This document shows positions 43,895-53,818 of a stretch of DNA of 64,000 nucleotides, in pieces. The notes under the pieces are model-generated. The model was not told where the DNA came from, did not search any database, and saw only the letters and a program-made list of their open reading frames with translations. Each line of letters begins with the position of its first letter. Positions within the stretch are counted from its first letter, which is position 1. The stretch spans positions 12,834,001-12,898,000 of the forward strand of contig CP075497.1 of assembly GCA_021613535.1 (NCBI GenBank), read 5' to 3'. The position numbers and the translations under genes were made by a program. Source of the DNA: Adineta vaga. Its lineage: Eukaryota; Rotifera.

Positions 43895-45007
43895 TTTCTT
43901 TCTTCTCGTGACAATTACGAAATACAATCGTTGGCTAAAATAGTGACAGAGAAAATTTGTTATGCTTACCGGGAGTAGGAAGTATGCAGCGATAAATGAA
44001 AACGAAAAAAAGAAAAAGAAAAAGAAGTGACGAGCTCAATTAATTAACATATTTACGTATGCGACGATGAGTAATATCGACGCCTCAGAGAATGTTGAAA
44101 TAGCAAAAGCAGCAGAAAAAAGTATATTATATGAGTACCTATTTATGTGAACAGGAAAGGAAGAGAAAAAAAATTATAAATATAGAAGAAAAACAAATCG
44201 TTTTGCAAAGAATATAACATAAGTATGTTTATCTGAAGACATATGAATTATTTATATTCGGAACAAAATTTAAAGCAAAATCTTTTATCTAAATCAAAAG
44301 TAACGTCTGTAGAATAGTGATGAAAGTATTTCGTGAGTGCAAACTAAGTTTGGAGTATTCGGTGCTATTTAAATACGAAGATACGCTGGTTTTCTCACTT
44401 GAACTTTATTATGATATTCTTAATTTATCATGAAACGAAATCTACTTTTTGATTCTTTTAAAAAAAAAATTGCGGAGAATGATTCATGATTTGATACAAA
44501 ATAAGAATGAAAAATATATTTGTTTTTTATCTTTATCAGTACAAAAGGTGCAAGTTTGAGCACAAGGTAGAAAATATTATAATAAAGATTAGTTTGCCAC
44601 AATGAAAATAACAAAATATTACTAATGAAGATTTTGCTAAATTGGTCTTTGCCAATCGAATATTGCAGATACAAATTTCCTTATGAAACATCCATAATCT
44701 TTAGTTAAATTTGTTCATGAAACGTTGTTTCATTGATCAAGTCCATCAATCAGTGAGTGGTGTCACATATCCCTCAGGATATGTGATTAGAATAATTTCG
44801 AAACACATATAAACGAAAGAAACATTGATTCATTGTGATACATATTAAACAATCGTTAAAAAACGCATCTATTGAGAGATTAGTATCGGTAGAATACCTT
44901 CTATTCATTTACACACTCATACTCGAAATGATAATCGTTATTTTTTAATGAAAACCTTTAAAAAAATTACGTGAGTATATGATATTTGTCAATCATTGTT
45001 TTGCATG
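43895..45007. other. Intergenic, nothing coding recognised
   Basis: Upstream flank of the glutamate-receptor-like gene, with a GAAAAA-rich microsatellite at about 44000-44026. A short frame at 44420-44674 has no protein-like features. A palindromic TATCCCTCAGGATA occurs at about 44768-44781. Confidence 0.45.
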
Positions 45008-45379
45008 TTAATAAAAGATGAGTCGAACTTCAGAATATCCTGTAGAACTTTGAAAGCCTCTCTTCGAAGTAACAATAAAACGATAACTTGCGAATCGTGT
45101 TAGAGGACCAGTAAGTATCTGTACTGTACCATAATTTAATCGTCCAGGATCTGGTAGAAGTCCTGAAGAACCATTATAGATTAAAACCCAGCTAGATCCA
45201 AGAGTGAGAGTAGATCCATTGAAATTACTGCCTTCAATGGTCACTGTTAATGAATCACGTGCTGTAGTCCATGAGATTATACCTATACTAAATGCTGCAA
45301 GAATCATAGATCCTGAGCGCAGTGTAAAATAGAAGCCAGTATTTTGACCACATGATACTGACATACCCAGACTAGTGTA
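45008..45379 (-). CDS. Discoidin-like (F5/8 type C-like) carbohydrate-binding exon
   Basis: Encodes about 118 residues from ATG 45364. The blocks DSLTVTIEGSN, LTLGSSWVLIYNGSSGL, YRFIVTSKRG and YSEVRLIFY follow the beta-sandwich pattern of discoidin-like galactose-binding domains. The domain is usually around 140-150 residues, so the N-terminal strands are missing. An ACACTAG splice acceptor lies at about 45380 just upstream in a compatible phase, so this is likely the last exon of a longer gene whose other exons I could not find. A telomere-like inverted pair begins immediately upstream at 45384. Truncation by an insertion or rearrangement is therefore possible. Confidence 0.5.
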   Translation of the reverse strand, partial: YTSLGMSVSCGQNTGFYFTLRSGSMILAAFSIGIISWTTARDSLTVTIEGSNFNGSTLTLGSSWVLIYNGSSGLLPDPGRLNYGTVQILTGPLTRFASYRFIVTSKRGFQSSTGYSEVRLIFY

Positions 45380-45383
45380 ATTG

Positions 45384-45447
45384 CGGGTGAGTGGGTTTGA
45401 GTGAGATTGGTTCTTATTGTATCACCACCCTCATCCACACTTTCAAG
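45384..45447. repeat. Telomere-like inverted pair
   Basis: GCGGGTGAGTGGGTTTGAG is followed by CACCACCCTCATCCACAC at 45423-45440, an imperfect inverted copy. It abuts the 5' edge of the orphan discoidin-like exon. Confidence 0.5.
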
Positions 45448-46160
45448 ATTTTGAAAAAATATTCATCCAGTTCTTTCGTTAGAATAATTAGTAGTAATAT
45501 ATATATGTTTTAAGACAGATCAAAATGATTTTAATCTATCTTACAACATCTACATCAACAGATTTTTTTTCTTTATTCTTCTTCTTCCTTTTCTCCTTTT
45601 TTCGTATCTTTATGTTTTTTCGCTTTAATTTTCTCTCTCTACCATTCATACTATTACATTGCAGCCTACTAACTTATCAATGAATCAATACTGTCATTCC
45701 GTTCTGTTGTTTTTTTTGTAATTCTAACCTTTGCTCCCATATTCCTATCTAAACATAACGGCAAAGAGCAAGTTTTTGGAAAAGAGTTGTCATATAAAAC
45801 AATCAATTAAACAACTTTTACGAGAAATGACCGAAGATTTTTTTCAAAAACAAAACGTTAATTCAAATAGATAAAAATAGCGCACTTAGATTTTACAGTC
45901 TTTTTTCTAAGTACTATAGGTTATTCAAGATCGTCAGTTTTACCAGTTTTTATTTTTCCAGCACATCCACGCACATGCCGAATACAGAAGCAGAACTGGA
46001 AAAAGATTTTTCTTTCTTTCTATTATCAACATGTCGACTCCGGCCTGTCGAGTAGCATGTTTTTCCCTTTCTATGCTCTTTTTTTTCTTCACTACTGACA
46101 TTGATTTCTTTGCAGTATACGGCAGACAGTATATTATCTCCTAGTTATTTCTCCAAGACA
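45448..46160. other. Intergenic, pyrimidine-rich stretches only
   Basis: T/C-rich tracts (about 45560-45640) and AT-rich DNA. A TTTCTTTGCAG acceptor-like sequence near 46105-46115 precedes the F-box frame and could mark an upstream exon junction, but no first exon was recognised. Confidence 0.4.
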
Positions 46161-46637
46161 ATGAATCCTTTCAATTTGATTCAACTACCCAATGAATTAC
46201 TCTATCTTATCTTTCGTTACATGCGTAAATCGGATGTCATCTATGCTTTCTACGAGTTGGATGAACGATTTGCTACTGCTGTACAATTCTTTGTTAGCGA
46301 TTCACTTAATTTGGCAGATGTTTCGCCTCCTGTGAATATTTACATTCTCAGTAAACTCGGTTCTCAAATTCGTCGCCTGGCAATAGGTGGTCGATCGTTC
46401 AATTTTTCGATTGCTCGAGACTGCTTGATAAAATACTGTGCAAATGTGGAAAGGCTTGATATTTTTTGCACAACAACATGCCATGATGTACGTGACTACT
46501 TACAATTTGTTCATTGGGATTTGAAATCTTTTTCAATCATAGATAAGCAAGTAAGATTGAAGTCAAGAAATAATAAATTCTTTCCAAATATGTTTGTGAT
46601 GAAAGTATACACACAAAAGAATAAGTTGAATGAATAG
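46161..46637 (+). CDS. F-box protein
   Basis: 158 residues from ATG 46161 (MNPFNLIQLPNELLYLIF). The N-terminal 45 residues are an F-box: LPNELLYLIFRYM followed by a second helix and FYELDERFATAV. It would recruit a target to an SCF ubiquitin ligase through Skp1. Downstream is a leucine-rich-like segment (YILSKLGSQIRRLAIGG, CANVERLDIF). The protein is short for bdelloid F-box proteins. A good donor (CAA|GTAAGA) lies at 46551 in phase 0, so the true gene may splice there and continue, possibly into the lectin-like exon that begins at 47033 in the same phase. Single-exon and spliced versions cannot be separated from sequence alone. Confidence 0.65.
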   Translation: MNPFNLIQLPNELLYLIFRYMRKSDVIYAFYELDERFATAVQFFVSDSLNLADVSPPVNIYILSKLGSQIRRLAIGGRSFNFSIARDCLIKYCANVERLDIFCTTTCHDVRDYLQFVHWDLKSFSIIDKQVRLKSRNNKFFPNMFVMKVYTQKNKLNE

Positions 46638-47032
46638 ATTTCGAATTACTTCCCAGCTAGAACTCAATAGCAATAAAAATGTTAAAAAATGTGATACTCT
46701 GCTAAGTGAAAGAATATTATAGTTAACCATTTATCTTAGAGAAACTTCACGTAGTCTAGAAAATGTGAAAAACCGTTTCGAGACTTTCGAATTTTAAACA
46801 TACACAAAACCGAACAAAGAGCAATAAAAAAGTATTTTGCCCTCGTCTAAAAATATAAAGGCTTCTTCAGATAAACTAATTCCTAGCTCTATACCTTAAA
46901 GTCTGATGAAAAACCATTGTACAGACATCGGATCTATTATAGTCCTACATTTCTAGAAGGGAGACGGCAGACGGCCGTAACATTTGCATTATCTATGAAA
47001 TAAATCAATGAATTTATGTATTCTTCAACTAG

Positions 47033-47719
47033 AGACAGCTTTATCCGAACATCGCTACAAATCTTTATTTGCAATCACAAATACAAGTAGCATTCGTCTA
47101 TCGTCGTTTAACATTGCATGTAACAGACTACGAAGCGAATAATATAGCTTTGCTTGACTGGCATCAGCGAAGTGTGGAAATGACTGAAGGACTGTATGAA
47201 ATCGAAAATATCTTTGGACACAAATTTATTATACCCCAACTACAAAATAGTAGAGCTTATGTTGGTGATATTGGGCCTCTTAAAAATCGTATCTTTCGTC
47301 TCGAACACGTCCGATATCGTGAATATCGTTTGCGACACTATCAATCCAACACAATTCTTTGTATTTATCACGAATCATTAAATAATGAAGCACCTCTCGT
47401 ACTCAACACTAATACAGATCAGACATTAACATTCGAAAGTGTTGGTGACAATAATAGTGAGTATTATATTTGGCCTACTCATCAGCGATCAACAAACCGA
47501 AGAAAAGTGCTCGATGTCTACAATGATCCTTATGGTCGTGCTGGACAGAATGGAGCGCAAGTCCAATTGTATAGCTTCCACGGTGGACTCAATCAACGCT
47601 TTCATCTGCGTGCTGTCGACGAAAATAGTCTTGTTTCAACAGACCAGGTCACGAAGAAGACAAAATACAGTAATTGGCTACAAGGATTGTTAAAGAGCAC
47701 TACAAGAAAATTTGATTAA
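47033..47719 (+). CDS. Beta-trefoil (ricin B-like) lectin-like exon, 5' end uncertain
   Basis: An open frame of 228 codons after a TTCAACTAG acceptor at 47032; no ATG occurs before the domain, so an upstream exon is required. The sequence has repeated units of about 40 residues typical of beta-trefoil proteins. One is FRLEHVRYREYRLRHYQSN. Another is YYIWPTHQRSTNRRKVLDV followed by GAQVQLYSFHGGLNQRF, which is the QxW-type motif with F replacing W. Such domains bind sugars; catalytic toxin partners are absent here. The upstream F-box exon ends with a donor in the same phase (46550), which would give an F-box plus lectin architecture of the kind that recognises glycoproteins. Sugar-contact residues are not identifiable. 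Confidence 0.55.
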   Translation, partial: RQLYPNIATNLYLQSQIQVAFVYRRLTLHVTDYEANNIALLDWHQRSVEMTEGLYEIENIFGHKFIIPQLQNSRAYVGDIGPLKNRIFRLEHVRYREYRLRHYQSNTILCIYHESLNNEAPLVLNTNTDQTLTFESVGDNNSEYYIWPTHQRSTNRRKVLDVYNDPYGRAGQNGAQVQLYSFHGGLNQRFHLRAVDENSLVSTDQVTKKTKYSNWLQGLLKSTTRKFD

Positions 47720-48859
47720 TGTTATTCGAATTCTTCTATTTCTCTTTTATGTGTATATGTACGCGTATGTGTTTCTTTTATTCTTTTCTTTTGTTGATCG
47801 TTGGTTTTCTTCTCTTTCACTACATGATTTTCTTATATTGAGGGTGTGAATGTACGTCAGAGATGAAGATGTCACCCAGATCTTTTCTCGTAAGGCACGC
47901 ACACCGTCGTGGACCCTCCGAGGGTATGAGTCTGGATAAAGGTACAAGATTGATATATCATCCACATTCATATCCAAAACCACTCCTAAGAAGCAATAAT
48001 TGCTTCCACTTCATGCTATTTTCTTGTGTGATATTCATCAAAAGATGAATGTTTTTCAACAATTTAGTTGCTTAAAATTCTTTCATATAATTAGTTGATG
48101 TTAACACATATATAACAAAACCAAGTAGTTGAGATGTAAAGGATAGAAATACGCTACAAGTAATGCATGTTGCTGCCATCTAACTAGTTCAAGATACGCG
48201 AAAGTAAACAAAAGAATAGTTTGTGGTAATCCGCTTATAGTACAACAAGTAACGCTCATCCTTAGGATTTGCTGACCACTCTCTGAAAGAACTATAATGA
48301 TGATTAACGCATCTATATTATTTAAAAAACTCTCTTAAAGAGAAGAAACACTCGTCAAAATTTCTTTTCTTGATTTTTTGTTTTGATTTTGTTCAGCATC
48401 ATTGAAAACCTCGAGATCCAAATTTTAGCGCATCTGGTTGAACGAAAAAAAATACATCAATTTCACTGACAACCACTCCCAAAACTATTTTGAGATTTCT
48501 TAAAAAATATAGCTAAAAAGAACGCTCATAAAATTTGCAGCTTCTGACGGAAATTCTACTGACTGTATCCAATACAGATCCGTCACCAGGAATCCGATAG
48601 GATTTTGTCGGAACGTTGGATCCTATAAGGTCCTATCGGATCCAATATCGGATTTGTCGACCTGGGAAGAGCTTTATGAAATTATTCGTTTAATGTACTA
48701 AAAGATACGGCATCGAAAACTAAACAAAATCCTCTATTTAGATACTCTTTCTGTGGACCGATCGGTACTAGTCGAACATTAGAAATACGTAAATTTGATA
48801 AATATAATGATATTAATTGTTTCTATCTATTCTTTGAAAGAAAAAAAGGAGTGTTCCAA
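47720..48859. other. Intergenic with short inverted repeats
   Basis: A telomere-like TTGAGGGTGTGAATG tract lies at 47838-47852. A perfect 11-bp inverted pair (ATCCGATAGGA at 48592, TCCTATCGGAT at 48631) is embedded in a cluster of GGATCC/TCGGAT motifs spanning 48570-48660. No coding-like frame. Confidence 0.45.
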
Positions 48860-49190
48860 AACCTTTTCGGGTTCTGCAACATCTTCAGAACCAGAAAAAG
48901 TTCTGTATGACATATGAGAAACCAAGAAAGGTTCTCGGCAACAATTCTGAGCTAGAAAGGGTTTTGTCCGACAATTCTAAACTATGAAGAGTTCTGTTAG
49001 TTATCCCTTAAACTTCAGAACTTTAAAAAGTTCTGCGTACCAATCCGAAACCATGTAAGCTTATGAACAGGCTTGTAAGAAACCGAAATGGTTCTGCCTA
49101 TTAAATTCCGAACCCTAAACAGTTCTGTTTTATTTATTTCGAACCAAAAGGGTTCTGCCCAAAAATACTCAGTTTGAAAGGGTTCGGTCT
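48860..49190. repeat. Degenerate 30-bp tandem repeat with GGTTCTG / CGAACC core
   Basis: A GTTCTG core recurs at 48870, 48900, 48931, 48961 (variant), 48991, 49030, 49091, 49122, 49152 and 49182 (variant), giving a 30-31 bp period with one longer step. Each unit also carries GAACC about 10 bases before GGTTCTG, so every unit is a small palindrome. Copies differ at many bases, which indicates an old array. Confidence 0.75.
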
Positions 49191-50328
49191 GATAATATTG
49201 AATCAGAGATTTTTTCCTTCGACGTTACTAAATGTAAAGTTTCTTCTCTAAAATTCGCAACCTGATATAGCTGCCCCAGTGAATGTTAGAGTATCGTAAG
49301 TTTCCTCAACTGAAGAAGAGAGTCACACACTCAAAAAATGTATATACGTTCGTTTGTTCATGCAAGTCAACAACAATTTAACAACTTTCTTTTCCCTTTA
49401 GAGTCTTTTCATAACAAAAAACGGAAATGCTTTGGCCATTTCAAGTTGTCAATAACGATCTTAGGTATGAACTGAACAACTTAATTTTTTGCATCGACGA
49501 TGGTGGGAGTCCACTATCAGTATATGATTATTCCAAGCAATTTTTTAGTCATCCGAATCTGAGGGAGGTTTTTCTCTTATTACTTACATGTAACAAAATC
49601 ATGTTCATGCCAGCTACAAGTTAACAGAGAAAGACTCTAATATAGCTCAAACTAACTTATATGTTATGTCAACAATAGAGGGTAGGAGTTGATCAGCTCA
49701 AGTCCATGAATTTTGATGAAATGAACTAAAGAATTATTCAAAAGTTTATCATTTCACCGAGCACAATCTTTTGAAAATATTCTTTACAAATAAAATGATC
49801 TTTTTCAGCAGTTCATCTATTCGATTATGTAGCGATATCACGCAGTCATCAACTGATAGTATGTATGGGTATTTGTATATCCTTGAGCATAGAAGATATC
49901 TTTATATAATGAGACTAGCAGACAGGGACGGGCTGAGGATTTTATAATACTCGAAAACTTAACTTCAAAGCATGGGTCCTGCATGAAACTTATGAAAGAT
50001 GATAAGTGACCCAAATGGTGACTTTTTACTAAAAACATTTTGTGATTGAAGTTTGCGAAAAAAATTCTTTTAATTGCTACACCCAACTTTTGTTTTTGAT
50101 TTAAGCAGTACTCAGATTCTTAGAATGTTATCGGAATCTACATCGAATTTCATCCACAGATTTCAAGTCTTTCAGAAGCTATCAAGCGATATATTCAATA
50201 GGACTTGTTCAATCCCTCTTTCTATTCGGAGAGCTTTCGAAACTAAATATCAGTCCCTGATAGCAGCAGATATTGAGAAGTTCATAGCTTTTAGCGAGAA
50301 TGTTTATGTTATTATATTTAAAATGAAA
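49191..50328. other. Intergenic between repeat blocks
   Basis: Two short plus-strand frames (49427-49624 and 50074-50334) have somewhat protein-like composition but no recognisable motif and no convincing splice partners. I treat them as uncertain remnants rather than genes. Confidence 0.35.
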
Positions 50329-50628
50329 AACTAAATATTGTGTTATCATTTAGGTTTGTATAGATATGTGGGTAAAAATGAGTTATTTTCAAAACAATAT
50401 GTTAAATATTTATTGTTATCATTTCGGTTCATAGCCATATCTGATTAAAGTTGAGTGATATTTTGAATTTTAGATTAAAAATTTTTTATTGTCACTTAGA
50501 TTCAGATCGAAGTCTAACGAAATGTGCGAGTTATATTTTATATAGAAAACTAAATATTTTCTTCTTTTATATTTAGATCGATCTATATTGCAGAGAAATG
50601 GTAAGTGGGATATTAGAAACAAAAGTAG
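50329..50628. repeat. Degenerate ~74-bp tandem repeat
   Basis: Units begin near 50329, 50400, 50473, 50547 and 50624. They share a pattern of (A/T)TTAAATATT, then TTATCAT or similar, then TT(A/C)GGTT or TTAGAT(C/T). Spacing is 71-77 bp. The last unit forms the start of the left arm of the adjacent hairpin, so array and hairpin belong to one structure. Confidence 0.55.
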
Positions 50629-50897
50629 AATGATTTTCTTTTTATATCTAGGTTGATTTGTACACGTATGCAAGTACTGCAAGTGCGTCTATTTATATTA
50701 CAAGGTCAAAAACAGACTGAGAAAGTGAATTAGGTTAGGGCTGAATTGAGCCAATCGGCAGCAAGCAAAAAGCGTGATTCGACTGTAGCTTAATTCACTT
50801 TTTCGGTCTATTTGAGAGCTTAACATAAACAGACGCACTTGCAACACTGGAATGTGTGTACAAATCAACCTAGATATAAAGAGAAAATAATTTTCTG
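50629..50897. mobile_element. Fold-back element with ~105-bp inverted arms
   Basis: The left arm (about 50629-50732) and right arm (about 50791-50897) are reverse complements with roughly 15-20 percent mismatch. Shared blocks include TATATCTAGGTTGATTTGTACA, GCAAGTGCGTCT, and AAAGTGAATTA at the inner ends. The loop of about 58 bp (50733-50790) is comparatively GC-rich and noncoding. This is the structure of a MITE or fold-back transposon; target-site duplications were not found. Confidence 0.65.
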
Positions 50898-50954
50898 AAA
50901 AACCATTTAACACATCTTTTATGTCAGACTGAACCTTATTTTTGTATAGAATAA

Positions 50955-51056
50955 TGAAGAGTTCTGTTAGGTTTTAACAGAACCCTCTATGAGCCAGAAG
51001 CTTTTTGTGGGTTCTGAATTTTACCAGCGGGCCGAATCCCCAAAAAGGTTCTGAAA
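50955..51056. repeat. Second block of the GGTTCTG palindromic repeat
   Basis: GTTCTG occurs at 50961, 51011 and 51048, with partner AGAACC or CGAATCC segments. This is the same motif family as the 48860-49190 array but about 1.8 kb away, across the fold-back element. Confidence 0.6.
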
Positions 51057-51059
51057 AAC

Positions 51060-51265
51060 TCCTTTTTTATTTTCAGAGTTGGCTTTCATGCATCTAATAT
51101 CTGATGCGATGAATAAAATTTCAATAGAAGGAAAATGATTGATAAAAAATTGTTCAAAAATATTAACTGCTTCGGATTTGAATTTAAAAGATGCATATGT
51201 CAAATTAATCAACATCATGTCATATAAATTTGGTTGTGTAGGACCATACTGACGTAATAAATTTG
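51060..51265 (-). pseudogene. Fragment of an F-box/LRR-type bdelloid gene
   Basis: After a TTTATCAG acceptor at 51266 the minus strand reads NLLRQYGPTQPNLYDM and then about 50 residues with the blocks FEQFFINHFPSIEIL and IASDIRCMKA. These resemble the leucine-rich part of bdelloid F-box proteins. The frame runs straight into the GGTTCTG repeat block at its 3' side, and I found no upstream F-box exon. It therefore looks like a gene truncated by repeat expansion. A complete gene with distant exons is not excluded. Confidence 0.35.
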
Positions 51266-51269
51266 CTGA

Positions 51270-53818
51270 TAAATAACGAAATTATGGAACACACGATAAT
51301 AAACAAATCAATTGATTACAATATATTGAATTATCAACGAGTTAATATTCCATTGAGCTATATGAGAAATTCATAATGTATTGTGTATATTTCGGAAAGT
51401 ATAGAGACAATTGATCTCAGATTGTGTCGAAGGAAAATAATATGAAAGTGTTCCACAATAGATTTTTAATGTTGAGAGAATCTGAAATAAAACATAGTTT
51501 CTCGTAATATTAACGTAAGATACGATCAAATGAGAATTAAATAGGTTTCGAAAAAACAGTCGAGTATTCCAGAAGGTCTTCTATTGTAAACATAGATTTA
51601 CATAAATGAATAGACAACATTATTCTATAGAAGAATAAAATAATAGGGATCTATCGAAAGACGATAATGAGAAGGATATATCACATGATGCTTTAAACAA
51701 ATATTACCTTCAAAGACAATGATCAAAAAAGATTAGAACACTTATGATAATTGAATGAAAATAGAGTTGCTCTGATAAATTACTGCTTGTCTATAAATAA
51801 GAAACAAAATGAGTAGAAATATAGATGAGATTTACGAAATGTTCATTTTTTATTTTGTTCTCATTTCGTAAGCCTAAATATGGAAGTTTTTATCTCTTTT
51901 GCCATGAAAGTAGAAAAGAAAAACTTCTTCTACACAAGACATCAAGATTATTATTTGTTTTCATTAGAATTTAAAACATTGAAAAAAGAACGAACAATCA
52001 TATACTCTATAATTTTGGTCAAAATGTATATGTTTTCTGATGGAAGAGAAAGTTTTTATCTGGAAACATCAAGTATTAAAAAATAAAGAAAAAGAAAAAG
52101 AGTTTATTGAATTTTTTCTATGGATTCAATAATTATTTACCTAATTATGACAATGGATAATATCCGTTTACAATCGATTATTTTAAAATTTACAAGCTTG
52201 TCTTTGAATGACGTTTAATAATGTCTTCATTTTTATCTTGGTTATGATGCAACACTCGTTTGAATTCTCATTGTTTGGATGCTGTGAAATTGTTCAAAGG
52301 TTATAGGTAACTATTAATATATGAATTCGATATTTTTTACAAATATATTTAGAGCATTGCAATCAAAATTGATTAAATCAAACCAATCAAAGTTTATCAT
52401 TAATTTTGTTATCTCTTTCCGACTAATGTTAGATATTATTTGTTAATTCATGTCAGATATAATCCTATCTTTGTTAAAATACCGATATTATATGAAAGAA
52501 AATTTCCATTTAGTGTAAATATGACAATTATATACTTCATCAATATATTCATAGTCAAAAAGTCAGTGATCAATATGTCATTGGTTCAATGAAACAAATG
52601 TCATGATACATGCGTCGATGGTATATTTTAGAAGAATGTTCATCACAATCGATGAATTCAGAAAGGCAGTTCACATTGATTTCTCAAATAAACAAAATCG
52701 CCATATTAGATAAAAAAACTATTTTGGATGTACATTCAACAACTAAATGTTCATTATCATGTGTAATTATTTGAATGCATAGCATGAAAAACTTCGATAG
52801 ATCTAGTATAGTCGGTTTCATCGACACCGATGATGAATATATTCAAAAAGAAATATGTGTAAACTCAAGACAGAACGACTTTACCACTCGCGAATTAATC
52901 ATACTCTTGTAATTCTCAGAATGATAATGAATAGGAAGGGACTATAAGAACGGGTCACTATGTAAACATGAAACACTCTTTGTGTTTACAAATGCATTTC
53001 GCCGTCTTTCATTGACACTCAAGTATATCGGAAGCTGCATCCAGATGCGATTTATATCCTTAATTGTGTCTCTACACATTAGTTAGTTGAGACTGGGATA
53101 CACTCTTTTCTCTAAAACTTTCTTTTTATCTTCAAAGATGTACGAATACAAAACATCTTTCAATCATTAGACATCAAACGTCAAATCAAAGAAGCAACTA
53201 AATAAAGTTGTCAAACTCGTCATACACTTTATCTTGACGTCACCCGCAACTCTCTAACGTTACAAATATAATAACGATTTGTGAGGCACTCAGACTTTAA
53301 ACTAAACTCTCTATTATGAGAAATATTCAAAATAAAGTTCGGAAGAATATTTTGCTACGGTTTCATGCACAACAGAATGTTTAAGAAATGATTTCCCACT
53401 CGTTCCTAATAGATCAGCGATGGGAATAAGTGCAGTGGACCCATTAAAAGGCACATAAGACGCATCAACGGTCGTCCTTCTTCTTCGTAACCTTTCCACT
53501 ATTGAAACATTTTCAGACGACATTATATTAAGAGTAGACAGTTTCACAAAATATCATATGATACCCATCAAACTTCAACTAATAAATTATAGTGCATTTC
53601 TAACACGGGATCTCGCTATCTCGGACATACGCAAATCAACAACTTACATGATAAATACATCTCTTACGGTCGCAAATCAAGAGTTTAAAACAAAACACGT
53701 TATTGTACGATAAATATGACTTCGAAGCACACTGTGTATTTATTTGTCACCACATCGGTTTCCTCTGAAAAAATTCTCCAGAAAAGAGCACTAAAACACA
53801 ATGTCCCGCGAGTCCAAA
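51270..53818. other. Intergenic, nothing recognised
   Basis: About 2.5 kb of AT-rich DNA. A minus-strand frame of 77 codons at 53314-53547 (containing ERLRRRRTT) and a plus-strand frame at 51880-52086 are the longest, and neither has recognisable features. Confidence 0.45.

Noticed and set aside
43895-43927. Upstream extension of the glutamate-receptor-like frame
   Set aside because: It starts at TTG, and the in-frame ATG at 43894 begins a proper signal peptide.
53314-53547. Minus-strand frame of 77 codons with an Arg cluster
   Set aside because: No family, splice signals or neighbours support it, so it is not listed as a gene.
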